Source: DASTHG01 sp964596925
GTDB taxonomy: Bacteria > Gemmatimonadota > Gemmatimonadetes > Gemmatimonadales > GWC2-71-9
NCBI GenBank assembly: GCA_964596925.1
Contig: CAZQWQ010000028.1
Span: 62,001 to 126,000 of the forward strand
Direction of reading: 5' to 3'
Length of the DNA stretch: 64,000 nucleotides
How positions within the stretch are numbered: position 1 is the first letter of the stretch; the number at the start of each line of letters is the position of its first letter. This document shows, piece by piece, positions 46,802 through 54,907 of this stretch. Both the position numbers and the translations under genes were made by a program. The notes under the pieces were generated by a model that ran no database searches, had not been told where the DNA came from, and saw only the letters and a list, made by a program, of their open reading frames with translations.

Positions 46802-48967
46802 ATGCGACCTCAATTGGCGACGTTACCCATCATGTTGCTCGTCCCCGCTACCATCCTCGGCCCTGCGGCCACCTTTGCCGTCGCGCAGCAACTCCGCTAT
46901 CCCGACGCCAAGCGGGTGCATCAAGTGGACGACTATCACGGCACCCGGGTCGCCGATCCGTACCGGTGGCTCGAGGACGTGGACGCGCCCGATACGAGAG
47001 TGTGGATCGAGGCCGAGAACGCGGTGACGTTCGGCTACCTTGGCACGATCCCGCAACGCGACGCCATCCGCCGGCGGCTCACCGCCTTGTGGGACTACCC
47101 GCGGTTCGGGACGCCCTTCAAGAAGCGGGGCCAGTATTTTTTCTTCAAGAACGACGGACTGCAAAACCAGGCCGTGCTGTATCACCAACCGACCCGCTCA
47201 GCCGAACCGAAGGTGCTCCTCGATCCGAATACACTCTCGAGCGACGGAACCGTCGCCCTCTCGACGCTCGATCTCTCGGAGGACGCCCGCCGACTCGCGT
47301 ACGCCACGGCGGTGAGCGGCTCGGACTGGAACGACATTCACGTGCGCGATATCGCGACCGGGACAGAGCTTCCCGATCGCGTCCGCTGGGTGAAGTTCTC
47401 GGGAATCTCCTGGACCCACGACAATGCCGGCTTCTTTTACAGTCGCTACCCGACACCGGACAGCGCTAACGCGCTGCTCGCGGTCAACCGCAACCACACG
47501 CTGTACTACCATCAGCTGGGCACCGAGCAATCCACGGACCGCCTGATCTATGAACGCCCCGACCAACCCGACTGGGGGATCGGCGGCAGCGTCACCGAGG
47601 ACGGGCGCTATCTGATCTTGAACGTGTGGCTCGGTACGGATCGCCGGAACCGCGTCTACTACGCCGACCTGAAGGACGCGGCGCACCCCGACCTGGGCGC
47701 GGCGCCGGTGCGGCTGCTCGACGATTTCGACGCGAGCTATGGCTTCATCGCGAACGAAGGCCCGGTGTTCTACTTCCGGACCGACCTCGACGCCCCGCGC
47801 GGCCGCGTCATCGCCATCGATACCCGCCGCCCCGACCGGGCGGCCTGGCGTGAGGTGATCCCGCAGCGTGATGACGTGCTGGAAAGCGTGGTGATGGTCC
47901 ACGGCAACTTCGTCACGATGTATTTGCACTCCGCCAATTCCCGCCTGAGCCTCATCGGACTCGATGGCGCCACCCGCGGCGAGATCGCGCTCCCGACGCT
48001 GGGAACCGCCGCCGAGCTATCGGCCGAGTCCGCCCGGGACACGGAGTTGTTCTTTTCGTTCACGTCCTACCTCTACCCGACGACCGTGTTTCGGCACGAC
48101 TTCACTACCGGGAAGACCGAGGTGTTCAAGGCGCCCCCACTCGATTTTGACGCCAGCCCGTACGTTACCGAGCAGGTGTTCTTCCCGAGCAAGGATGGCA
48201 CCCGGATTTCGATGTTCCTCACGCATCGCAAGGACGTGGCGCGGGACGGCTCCAACCCGACCTATCTCTACGGCTATGGTGGGTTCGACATCAACCTCAC
48301 GCCGGCGTTTTCCCCGAGCGTGCTGGTCTGGCTCGAGATGGGCGGCATTTTTGCCGTGCCCAACCTGCGCGGCGGTGGCGAGTACGGGCAAGACTGGCAT
48401 GAGGCGGGGATGCACGAGCGGAAGCAGAACGTGTTCGACGATTTCATCGCGGCCGCGCAGTACCTGATCGCCGAGCGATACACCACGACGCCGAGGCTCG
48501 CAATCGGCGGCGGCTCGAACGGCGGGCTCCTGGTGGGGGCGGCGATCACCCAACGCCCGGAGTTGTTCGGCGCCGCGCTGCCGGCCGTCGGCGTCATGGA
48601 CATGCTCCGCTTTCACAAATTCACCATCGGGTGGGCGTGGGTAACGGAGTACGGGTCGGCGGACAGCGCAAGCCAGTTCCCGTACCTGTACGCCTACTCC
48701 CCACTCCACAACCTCAAACCCGGGACGCGCTACCCTGCGACGCTCGTCACGACCGCGGACCACGACGACCGCGTGGTGCCGGGCCACTCGTTCAAGTTTG
48801 CCGCCGCGCTCCAGGCGGCGCAGGCAGGAGATCGACCCGTCCTGATCCGCATCGAGACCAAGGCCGGCCACGGCGCCGGCAAGCCGACCACCAAGCTGAT
48901 CGAAGAAGCGGCGGACCGCTGGGCGTTCCTGGTGCGTGTGCTGGACCTCCACCCTCAGCTGCCCTAG
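46802..48967 (+). CDS. Exported prolyl oligopeptidase (S9A)
   Basis: 721 residues with a signal peptide (first about 29 residues, ending FAVAQQ). It cleaves peptides after proline. The N-terminal YPDAKRVHQVDDYHGTRVADPYRWLED is typical for the family. A seven-bladed propeller follows, then the alpha/beta-hydrolase domain with nucleophile Ser572 in GGGSNGGLL, Asp in ADHDDRVVP (655-656) and His690 in KAGHGAGKP. Length fits prolyl endopeptidases. Being exported, it should act in the periplasm or outside, in line with the other secreted peptidases in this window. Confidence 0.95.
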   Translation: MRPQLATLPIMLLVPATILGPAATFAVAQQLRYPDAKRVHQVDDYHGTRVADPYRWLEDVDAPDTRVWIEAENAVTFGYLGTIPQRDAIRRRLTALWDYPRFGTPFKKRGQYFFFKNDGLQNQAVLYHQPTRSAEPKVLLDPNTLSSDGTVALSTLDLSEDARRLAYATAVSGSDWNDIHVRDIATGTELPDRVRWVKFSGISWTHDNAGFFYSRYPTPDSANALLAVNRNHTLYYHQLGTEQSTDRLIYERPDQPDWGIGGSVTEDGRYLILNVWLGTDRRNRVYYADLKDAAHPDLGAAPVRLLDDFDASYGFIANEGPVFYFRTDLDAPRGRVIAIDTRRPDRAAWREVIPQRDDVLESVVMVHGNFVTMYLHSANSRLSLIGLDGATRGEIALPTLGTAAELSAESARDTELFFSFTSYLYPTTVFRHDFTTGKTEVFKAPPLDFDASPYVTEQVFFPSKDGTRISMFLTHRKDVARDGSNPTYLYGYGGFDINLTPAFSPSVLVWLEMGGIFAVPNLRGGGEYGQDWHEAGMHERKQNVFDDFIAAAQYLIAERYTTTPRLAIGGGSNGGLLVGAAITQRPELFGAALPAVGVMDMLRFHKFTIGWAWVTEYGSADSASQFPYLYAYSPLHNLKPGTRYPATLVTTADHDDRVVPGHSFKFAAALQAAQAGDRPVLIRIETKAGHGAGKPTTKLIEEAADRWAFLVRVLDLHPQLP

Positions 48968-48989
48968 CCCGTCGCCGGCCGGAGAATCC

Positions 48990-49733
48990 ATGCCCAAGGT
49001 CCCCTGCTCCCTGTGCCAAACACAAGTCGAAACCCGCACGCTGTATTCCGCGCAAAAGCTCGAGCTGCCGCTGTTCGATGTGATCAAGCAGGAGCGACCC
49101 GAGTGGCCGGGCACGCGCGGGATCTGCGGCAACTGCTACGAGGAGTTCCGCGCGAAAAAGCTGCTTTCCTATCTCGAGAAAGAGTACGACAAGATCACGG
49201 AGATGGAGAAGGCCATTATCACCAAGATCGCCCGTCGCGGTCGGGTAAGTTCCTTTGTCGAACAGGAGTACGAAGCCCACATGACATTCGGCGAGCATGT
49301 CGCCGACCGGGTCGCGCAGTTCGGCGGCAGCTGGATGTTCATCGGCATCTTCGGCGTGGTATTGCTCGGTTGGATGGGCGTCAACACGTGGCTCTTGGTG
49401 CGCCGCCCGTTCGATCCCTATCCTTTCATTCTGCTCAACCTCGTCCTGTCCACCATCGCCGCCCTACAGGGACCGGTGATCATGATGAGCCAGAACCGCC
49501 AGGCGGCCAAGGACCGATTCGATGCAACCCAGGACTCCCAGGTCAACTTGATGGCGGCGATGGAAATCCGCGACCTGCATGACAAGGTGGATGGCCTGCG
49601 CCACCGCCAGTGGCACGAGCTCTGGCATCTCCAGCAGCGCCAACTCGAGCTGTTGGAGCACCTAGAAAAGAAGATTTCGCACCCTGAGGAAAAGACCGCT
49701 GACCCGGGTCCGTATCGTCCGCCAGAGGTCTAG
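48990..49733 (+). CDS. DUF1003 membrane protein with N-terminal zinc ribbon
   Basis: 247 residues from the ATG at 48990, with GGAGAA upstream. Two CxxC pairs at the N-terminus (Cys6/Cys9 and Cys46/Cys49) can hold a zinc ion. A DUF1003 core follows with two transmembrane helices near 112-133 and 143-166 and the conserved FGGSWMFIGIFGVVLLGWMGVNTWLL and PYPFILLNLVLSTIAALQGPVIMMSQNRQ segments. The C-terminal 75 residues are a charged coiled coil. DUF1003 proteins have no firm function, though they occur near stress and metal genes. It follows the peptidase by 22 bases and probably shares its transcript. Confidence 0.85.
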   Translation: MPKVPCSLCQTQVETRTLYSAQKLELPLFDVIKQERPEWPGTRGICGNCYEEFRAKKLLSYLEKEYDKITEMEKAIITKIARRGRVSSFVEQEYEAHMTFGEHVADRVAQFGGSWMFIGIFGVVLLGWMGVNTWLLVRRPFDPYPFILLNLVLSTIAALQGPVIMMSQNRQAAKDRFDATQDSQVNLMAAMEIRDLHDKVDGLRHRQWHELWHLQQRQLELLEHLEKKISHPEEKTADPGPYRPPEV

Positions 49734-49741
49734 GCGGCCGT

Positions 49742-50962
49742 TCAGTCGATCAGGCTGCCCAGCAGTTGGCGGGCGATGACGATCCGCTGAATCTCGCTCG
49801 TCCCTTCCCCGATCTCGCAGATCTTCGCGTCGCGCATCATCCGTTCCACGGGGTACTCGGTTGTGTAGCCGTATCCCCCGTGCAGCTGCACCGCCTTGGT
49901 GGTGACCCGCATCGCGAGCTCCGAAGCGTACAGCTTCGCCATCGCGGCTTCTTTCTTGAACGGATGGCCGTGCTGCTTGAGCCAGGCGGCGTGATAGACC
50001 AGGTGGGTGGCCGCTTCGATTTCCGTCGCCATGTCTGCCAGCGCGAAGTGCACGCCCTGGAAGCTCGCGATCGGTCGACCGAACTGCTTCCGTTGCCCCG
50101 TGTAGACGAGGCACTCTTCCAGGGCGCCCTCAGCGATGCCCAGCGCCAGCGCGCCGATGCCGATGCGGCCGCCGTCCAGCGTGTGCAGCATCTGGCGAAA
50201 CCCGTTGCCCAGAGGCCCCAGCACGTTCGCCTTCGGCACGATCGCGTCCGCGAACACGAGCTCTCGCGTGTCCGAGGCCCGCCAGCCGAGCTTGTCCTCT
50301 TTCTTGGCGGCCTTGACGCCCGTTGTTTTCGGGAGCGCCGCGTCGTGCCCGATCCCCACGCGTTTCGCTTCGTCCAGGTCGGTCGTGTCTTTCGTCACGA
50401 TGAACGCCGTGATCCCGTGCGTCTTCTGCGCGCGGGGATCGGTCCGCGCCGTCACGACAAAGATCTCCCCCACGCCGGCGTGGGTAATGAAGATCTTGGA
50501 GCCGTTCAGCACGTAGTGGTCGCCGTGGTCCACGGCGAGCGTCTTCGTGCCACCAGCATCGGAGCCCGCGCCGGGCTCCGTGAGCCCGAAGCCTCCCAGC
50601 ACTTTGCCCTGGGCGAGCAGGGGAACGAAGCGCCGTTTTTGCTCGTCGCTGCCGAAATCCATGATCGGGGACGTGCCCAGCGTGGTGTGGGCGCTGACGG
50701 TGATCGAGTGGCTCGCATCGATCTTGGCGAGCTCGTGGATCACGATGATATAAGAGAGGTAGTCCATGCCGGCCCCGCCCAGCTCTTCGGGCCACGGGAT
50801 GCCGAACAGGCCGAGGTCGGCCATTTGCTTCACGTTATCCCAGGGGAATCTCGAGTCGAGGTCATACTCGCGAGCGCTCGGCTTCACCACCGTTCGAGCG
50901 AAGTCGCGCACCATGTCGCGGACCTGGAGGTGGTGGTCGGTGAAGTAGAGGGAGTCGTGCAT
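49742..50962 (-). CDS. Acyl-CoA dehydrogenase
   Basis: 406 residues. It is a flavoenzyme that makes the 2,3-double bond in acyl-CoA and passes electrons to ETF. Landmarks are GGFGLTEPGAGSDAGG near 135-150, ITHAGVGEIFVVTARTD, and the C-terminal LHGGYGYTTEYPVERMMRDAKICEIGEGTSEIQRIVIARQL. Chain length may be short or branched; isovaleryl- or glutaryl-CoA cannot be assigned. The ATG has a TATATT ending 6 bases upstream and no Shine-Dalgarno, so it may be leaderless. It is convergent with the DUF1003 gene, 8 bases apart. It could supply enoyl-CoA to the hydratases encoded elsewhere in the window. Confidence 0.93.
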   Translation of the reverse strand: MHDSLYFTDHHLQVRDMVRDFARTVVKPSAREYDLDSRFPWDNVKQMADLGLFGIPWPEELGGAGMDYLSYIIVIHELAKIDASHSITVSAHTTLGTSPIMDFGSDEQKRRFVPLLAQGKVLGGFGLTEPGAGSDAGGTKTLAVDHGDHYVLNGSKIFITHAGVGEIFVVTARTDPRAQKTHGITAFIVTKDTTDLDEAKRVGIGHDAALPKTTGVKAAKKEDKLGWRASDTRELVFADAIVPKANVLGPLGNGFRQMLHTLDGGRIGIGALALGIAEGALEECLVYTGQRKQFGRPIASFQGVHFALADMATEIEAATHLVYHAAWLKQHGHPFKKEAAMAKLYASELAMRVTTKAVQLHGGYGYTTEYPVERMMRDAKICEIGEGTSEIQRIVIARQLLGSLID

Positions 50963-51022
50963 GGCGGAAATATAGCGAGAGGGGCTCTCTGATCCGTAAA
51001 CACCAGGACACGGACCAAAACA

Positions 51023-51056
51023 CCGGGGCTTGGCCCCGGGGGCGATCCCCCGGGGG
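51023..51056. repeat. GC-rich palindromes, first site
   Basis: CCGGGGC-TTG-GCCCCGG at 51023-51039, followed by an overlapping palindrome CCCCGGGGG-CGAT-CCCCCGGGG at 51034-51055. The first 17-base unit has the same 7-base arms as the second site at 51670-51686. It lies between the acyl-CoA dehydrogenase start and the small secreted gene's stop. Confidence 0.6.
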
Positions 51057-51070
51057 CAGCACAGACCTGC

Positions 51071-51514
51071 CTATGGCTTCAAGACTTCGCCGTAGATCTC
51101 GTCACGGTGCAAGCCGTTCCCGAATGCCCAGGTGAATCCATCGTTGATGGCTTTGCGCTTCGTAGAGTCCGGGAAGAGACGACGAAAGGCGACACCGTAG
51201 CTGCTGTCGGAGTCGATAGCCGCCCAACTGCTGTATTTCTGCATGATCACGACGTTGTCACGACCCGCATAGTGGTGGATCAACATGCGATAGTCGAGCA
51301 GCGTGCCGGCCTTCTTCGCTTCGTCCACCGTCGGGAGGGTGTAGGTCTGGACCAGCTTCCTCAGGCTGTCGACCTTCGGCCACTCTACTTGATAATACGC
51401 CACGGTCCAGGCAGGCTGCGGAGGTGTTGCCTGCTGGGCGACCGAGATGACGGGTGCGCACAACCCCACCGCCGACGCAACAACGACTGCAGCTACCATT
51501 CGATGACGGCCCAC
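51071..51514 (-). CDS. Small secreted protein of unknown function
   Basis: 147 residues from GTG at 51514, which has GGAGG 6 bases upstream; the longer open frame lacks similarity and runs through a palindrome. A signal peptide (MGRHRMVAAVVVASAVGLCAPVISVAQ) is followed by a compact domain of about 118 residues with VDSLRKLVQTYTLPTVDEAKKAG, IHHYAGRDNVVIMQKYSSWAAIDSD and a C-terminal helix. The pattern recalls exported dimeric alpha-beta (ABM-like) folds, but this is uncertain. It stands alone between two similar GC palindromes. I cannot assign a function. Confidence 0.65.
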   Translation of the reverse strand: MGRHRMVAAVVVASAVGLCAPVISVAQQATPPQPAWTVAYYQVEWPKVDSLRKLVQTYTLPTVDEAKKAGTLLDYRMLIHHYAGRDNVVIMQKYSSWAAIDSDSSYGVAFRRLFPDSTKRKAINDGFTWAFGNGLHRDEIYGEVLKP

Positions 51515-51666
51515 TTGACACCTCCACTTGGAGAGAGAAACAAGACGGGCCAGCGCTGGGGGAAGGCACTGCGAATCACGCTGGCCCCAAACGACAAGAA
51601 ACCCACAATGCGGCTCCTCGGACCACCCAGCAAGCCCAGGTGTCGTGCCCGGTTCAGTGGGTGGAC

Positions 51667-51689
51667 ACCCCGGGGCCATGCCCCGGGGT
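51667..51689. repeat. GC-rich palindrome, second site
   Basis: A perfect 10-bp stem ACCCCGGGGC (51667-51676), loop CAT and GCCCCGGGGT (51680-51689). Its inner 17 bases, CCGGGGC-CAT-GCCCCGG, copy the arms of the first site at 51023-51039. It lies between the small secreted gene and recQ. Confidence 0.6.
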
Positions 51690-51718
51690 TAACGGAGTGC
51701 TCGGCAACAGAGGTTCCC

Positions 51719-52879
51719 CTACCCACACACGTCACACCCACTACACTTCCCCGCCCGCTCCCCGAAGTGTTCCAGTAGCATCCGCCGCCGACACCGTCGC
51801 TGCTCCACATAGCGCCGCATCTCCGGGGTGATCTCCCCCCAAGCGAAATCCTCTCGACGCCACAGGATGCGGCAGGTGGACGCCCGGCCATCCCGTCCCG
51901 CGCGCCCGGCCTCCTGGTAGTAGGACTCGACGGTACGTGGCGGCCCCCAGTGCAATACCAGCCGCACATCCGGCTTGTCGATCCCCATGCCGAACGCGCT
52001 CGTCGCCACCATGACCGGCGCCCGGTCGTGCAGAAACGCGCCGAGCACCGGTTTGCGGATGTCGGCGTCGAGTCCGGCGTGGTACGGGGCGGCCTTGAGC
52101 CCGCGGAGCCGCAGCGCTCGCGTCACGAGCTCGGTGAGCCGGCGGGTTGGGGCGTAGATGATCGCCTGTCCGCCCGCTTCATCCAGCGCGCGGACGAGTC
52201 GCGTGTAGCGGTCGCGGTCGTCTTTCACACGCTCCACTTCGAACCGGAGGTTCGGACGATCGAACGAGGCGGCCACAACCTCCGCCCGCGGAATCCGCAA
52301 CACCTCGAGAATCTCCCGCTGCGTTGTCGGGGTGGCACTGCCCGTGAGGGCGAGCGTCTGCGGCTCTTGTAGGTGATAGCGGAATTCTCCGAGCTGGCGA
52401 TACATCGGACGGAAGGCGTTGCCCCATTCGACGATGCAGTGCGCCTCGTCCACGGCGAGCAGCGGCACGCGGACGCCGGCGTCACGCACCAGCCGCGACA
52501 GGGAGGCGAGCCGCTCCGGCGCACAGTACAGCAGCCGCACCTGTCCGCTGAGAGCCAACCCGAGGATGGTGCGCCGATCGGCCTGGGCGAGCGTACTGTT
52601 CAGATAGGCCGCCGCGATCCCCCGCTTCCGCAGGCTCGCTACTTGATCTTGCATCAGCGAGATGAGCGGCGAGACGACGAGAGTCAGCCCCTCCGCGAGC
52701 AGCGCCGGGACCTGGTAACACAACGACTTCCCCGCCCCCGTGGGCAGCACGGCGAGGACGTGCCGGCCGCCGAGCAGCGGCGCGAGCACCCGGAGCTGGG
52801 ACGAGCGAAACCGAGGATACCCGAATCGCTCGGCGAGCACCGCCCGGGCCTGAAAGAGATTGTGCGAGGTCGCGCTCAC
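51719..52879 (-). CDS. recQ: Short RecQ-type DNA helicase
   Basis: 386 residues from GTG at 52879. An ATG at 52927 is in frame but sits inside the terminator hairpin of the upstream operon, so it is less likely. Helicase motifs are complete: LPTGAGKSLCYQVPAL (Walker A), VDEAHCIVEWG (DEAH), LTGSATPTTQ, and QEAGRAGRDGR (motif VI). The C-terminus ends just after KCSGCDVCG, a partial zinc module (two CxxC-like pairs). The winged-helix and HRDC domains of E. coli-type RecQ are absent, so this is the short form. It unwinds DNA 3' to 5' during repair; what replaces the lost domain is unclear. Confidence 0.9.
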   Translation of the reverse strand: MSATSHNLFQARAVLAERFGYPRFRSSQLRVLAPLLGGRHVLAVLPTGAGKSLCYQVPALLAEGLTLVVSPLISLMQDQVASLRKRGIAAAYLNSTLAQADRRTILGLALSGQVRLLYCAPERLASLSRLVRDAGVRVPLLAVDEAHCIVEWGNAFRPMYRQLGEFRYHLQEPQTLALTGSATPTTQREILEVLRIPRAEVVAASFDRPNLRFEVERVKDDRDRYTRLVRALDEAGGQAIIYAPTRRLTELVTRALRLRGLKAAPYHAGLDADIRKPVLGAFLHDRAPVMVATSAFGMGIDKPDVRLVLHWGPPRTVESYYQEAGRAGRDGRASTCRILWRREDFAWGEITPEMRRYVEQRRCRRRMLLEHFGERAGKCSGCDVCG

Positions 52880-52887
52880 AGCCGACA

Positions 52888-52923
52888 AAGAAAACGACCC
52901 CGGTCGAAAAACCGGGGTCGTAT
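52888..52923 (-). terminator. Intrinsic terminator of the long minus-strand operon
   Basis: Stem ACGACCCCGG (52896-52905) with CCGGGGTCGT (52914-52923), 8-base loop, followed on the minus strand by TTTTCTTTG. It lies 19 bases after the stop of the GroES-like gene. The in-frame ATG of the recQ open frame at 52927 falls right beside it. Confidence 0.85.
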
Positions 52924-52942
52924 TCACGCCGCTGGGACCGGA

Positions 52943-53350
52943 TTACTCCAGCTCCGTCACACCGTTCTTGCGCACCAGCACCAGGATCGCCGCCTGGGGC
53001 GCGACCAGGTAGCTCTTGCCCTCGAACGTGATTTCCACCGCCGCCTTGCGGAAGAACAACGCGTAATCTCCGGGCTGCGCCTGCATCGGAAGGTACTTCA
53101 CGTCGGGGCTACGGATTTTCCAGGGCTCGTCGTCCATGCTCGCAGGCTCGGACATCGGAGTCCCCGGTCCGGTTGCGACGATCCTGCCGCCTTGCACCTG
53201 ACGTGACTCCACGGCCGTCTGCGGCAGGTACAGTCCGACGTTGGTGCGCTCTTCACCCTCCTCGGGCGTAATCAAGACTCGGTCCCCGACGACGATCAGG
53301 CGCTTCGGCGTCTCGTCCGGCACCGGCGCGTCGTCAGCAGAATCGCTCAA
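52943..53350 (-). CDS. GroES-like co-chaperonin, stand-alone
   Basis: 135 residues, longer than typical GroES (about 95-100). After an acidic N-terminal tail (MSDSADDAPVPDETPK) come the Cpn10 core features: RLIVVGDRVLITPEEGEERTNVGLYLP (the start of the barrel and mobile loop region), GGRIVATGPG and GDYALFFRKAAVEITFEGKSYLVAPQAAILVLV. GroES caps GroEL during protein folding. No groEL is adjacent, and residues about 60-85 hold an insert, so this is a divergent paralogue. Its start lies 17 bases inside the bacilliredoxin gene. An intrinsic terminator follows. Confidence 0.8.
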   Translation of the reverse strand: MSDSADDAPVPDETPKRLIVVGDRVLITPEEGEERTNVGLYLPQTAVESRQVQGGRIVATGPGTPMSEPASMDDEPWKIRSPDVKYLPMQAQPGDYALFFRKAAVEITFEGKSYLVAPQAAILVLVRKNGVTELE

Positions 53351-53768
53351 ACGCCGCCACCAAATCGGCCGCGATGTCCGCCGCAGGCCGTCCTTCGATG
53401 TTCTTGCGCTCCAGCATGAACACGGGGTTCCCGTCCTTCAAAAGCGCCATTTGAGGGGACGAGGGCTGGTATCCCGTGAAGTAGCCGCGCGCCCGGCCGG
53501 TGGCTTCGGCGTCCTGCCCGGCGAACACGGTCAGGAGTCGCGGGGGCCGCTTGGGATGCTGGATCGCGAGTGCTACCGCCGGCCTCGCGTTCCGTGCCGC
53601 GCAGCCGCACACGGAGTTGACCACCACCAGCGTGGGCTCCGGGTTCGAGCCGAGGGCGGCGTCCACGGCGGCGGGTGTCCGCAACTCTTCAAAGCCGATC
53701 CGCGTCAGCTCCTCGCGCATCGGCTGCACCATTCGTGGGTCGTACATGAATGCGTTCAAACCGGCCAT
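53334..53768 (-). CDS. BrxA/BrxB family bacilliredoxin (YphP/YqiW)
   Basis: 144 residues from the ATG at 53768, which has GAGGA 5 bases upstream; a further in-frame ATG at 53789 is less well placed. It is a thioredoxin-fold protein. The active-site motif CGC in VNSVCGCAARNARPAV is the BrxA/B signature, and MYDPRMVQPMREELTRIGFEELRT and FAGQDAEATGRARGYF are family markers. Bacilliredoxins remove bacillithiol from proteins after oxidative stress. Bacillithiol production in this organism cannot be judged here. It overlaps the GroES-like gene by 17 bases. A TATAGT at 53793-53798 could be a -10 for both. Confidence 0.9.
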   Translation of the reverse strand: MAGLNAFMYDPRMVQPMREELTRIGFEELRTPAAVDAALGSNPEPTLVVVNSVCGCAARNARPAVALAIQHPKRPPRLLTVFAGQDAEATGRARGYFTGYQPSSPQMALLKDGNPVFMLERKNIEGRPAADIAADLVAAFERFC

Positions 53769-53819
53769 GGCATCCTCGCTGGAAGTCACCGAACTATAAC
53801 CACCGTCGGCTGGACGCGC

Positions 53820-54575
53820 TCACTGTTTGAGAAACGCCGCAATCGCCGACCGGAAATCGGGCGTGGTCCGGCTCACCGCGTTGACGTTCGCCGAGAGGCG
53901 GACCCCCTCCTCGAACGAGGTCCCGTCAAGTCGATAAAACTGCTGTTTGGTCAGGGCAAGCGAGCCGGCACCGATCGCGCACAACGCCCGGAGCACCTCC
54001 GCCACGCGATCGTCGAATGCCTCGTCCGGGAAGACCCGTGACACGAGACCCTTCTCCTCCGCCTCACGCGCCGCGAGCAGGCGACCCATGGCGAGATCGA
54101 AGCCGACTTTCTCCCCCACGGCGCGCCGCAACATGTTCATCACGAGCGCCGGGACAAAACCTCGCTGCACTTCGGGGTACCCGAATTGTGCCGACTCGGC
54201 GGCGAGCACCAGGTCACAGGCCGTCGCGAGCCCGCAGCCGCCGGCGAGCGCGTGGCCCTGCACCACGGCCACGACCGGTTTGGGAAGCGCCCGCATCCGG
54301 ATGAACACGCCGCCGAAGTGCAGCGCCGCGTCGCGGTTCTGCTCGACGGTCCGGTCGGCGGAGGCGAGCAGCTCGTGCAGGTCCATCCCCGCGCAGAAAT
54401 CCTTCCCGGCCCCACGCACCGCCACGACCCGCACCGCGGCATCCAGCTCGGCGCGCTCCAGCAGCGCGTACAAGCCGTCGATCATCGCGCTGTCGATGGC
54501 GTTCTTCTTGTCCGGCCGGTTCAGCGTCCCGCGGAGTACGCCACCCTCGAGCGCGAGCACCACACGATCGCTCAC
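53820..54575 (-). CDS. Enoyl-CoA hydratase family protein (methylglutaconyl-CoA hydratase-like)
   Basis: 251 residues with a crotonase fold. FCAGMDLHELL near 60-70 and VVQGHALAGGCGLATACDLVLAAESAQFGYPE near 104-135 are the oxyanion and acid-base regions. Glu135 is kept but the first glutamate position is Gly115 (AGGCG), a pattern shared by methylglutaconyl-CoA and isohexenyl-glutaconyl-CoA hydratases (LiuC, AtuE). Together with the AtuA-like and carboxylase genes it fits leucine or acyclic isoprenoid breakdown. The ATG overlaps the small AtuA-like gene (ATGA). Last gene before a 51-base gap. Confidence 0.85.
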   Translation of the reverse strand: MSDRVVLALEGGVLRGTLNRPDKKNAIDSAMIDGLYALLERAELDAAVRVVAVRGAGKDFCAGMDLHELLASADRTVEQNRDAALHFGGVFIRMRALPKPVVAVVQGHALAGGCGLATACDLVLAAESAQFGYPEVQRGFVPALVMNMLRRAVGEKVGFDLAMGRLLAAREAEEKGLVSRVFPDEAFDDRVAEVLRALCAIGAGSLALTKQQFYRLDGTSFEEGVRLSANVNAVSRTTPDFRSAIAAFLKQ

Positions 54576-54907
54576 TGCCGCACCTCGATCTCCATGCGCA
54601 GGAGGGCGGTCGAGAACACCTTTCCCTGCGCGTCCGTCTTGAGTGAAATCGTGCCACCACCGTCCAGCGCCCCGTGCAGCAGAAAGTTCAACGCATGGAG
54701 ATTCGGCAGCTCGTAGCGCTGCACCGGTCCCCGAATCATGCCCTTGAAATGACGCGCCACACGTGCCGCGGTGACGTGCTTGACGAGCACTGGATAATCG
54801 GACGCGCGCTTGGCGATCAACCCAACGTTGGCGGTGTCCCCTTTGTCGCCCGAGCGGGCATGGGCGATGTCCACCAGCCGGATGCGCCGCGCCCCGCGGC
54901 CCGTCAC
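54572..54907 (-). CDS. AtuA C-terminal-like (ferredoxin-fold) domain protein
   Basis: 111 residues from GTG at 54907, which overlaps the AtuA-like stop (GTGA). IRLVDIAHARSGDKGDTANVGLIAK near 9-33 is the signature of the C-terminal domain of AtuA-type proteins. In some species this domain is fused to the large AtuA part; here it is a separate gene directly behind it, so the two products probably form one complex. AtuA family proteins belong to acyclic terpene utilisation clusters; their reaction is not firmly known. Confidence 0.8.
   Translation of the reverse strand: MTGRGARRIRLVDIAHARSGDKGDTANVGLIAKRASDYPVLVKHVTAARVARHFKGMIRGPVQRYELPNLHALNFLLHGALDGGGTISLKTDAQGKVFSTALLRMEIEVRQ

Noticed and set aside
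52880..52927. Sixteen extra codons for RecQ from the ATG at 52927
   Set aside because: The ATG adjoins the intrinsic terminator of the upstream operon and the encoded residues are terminator sequence; GTG 52879 is preferred, though not proven.
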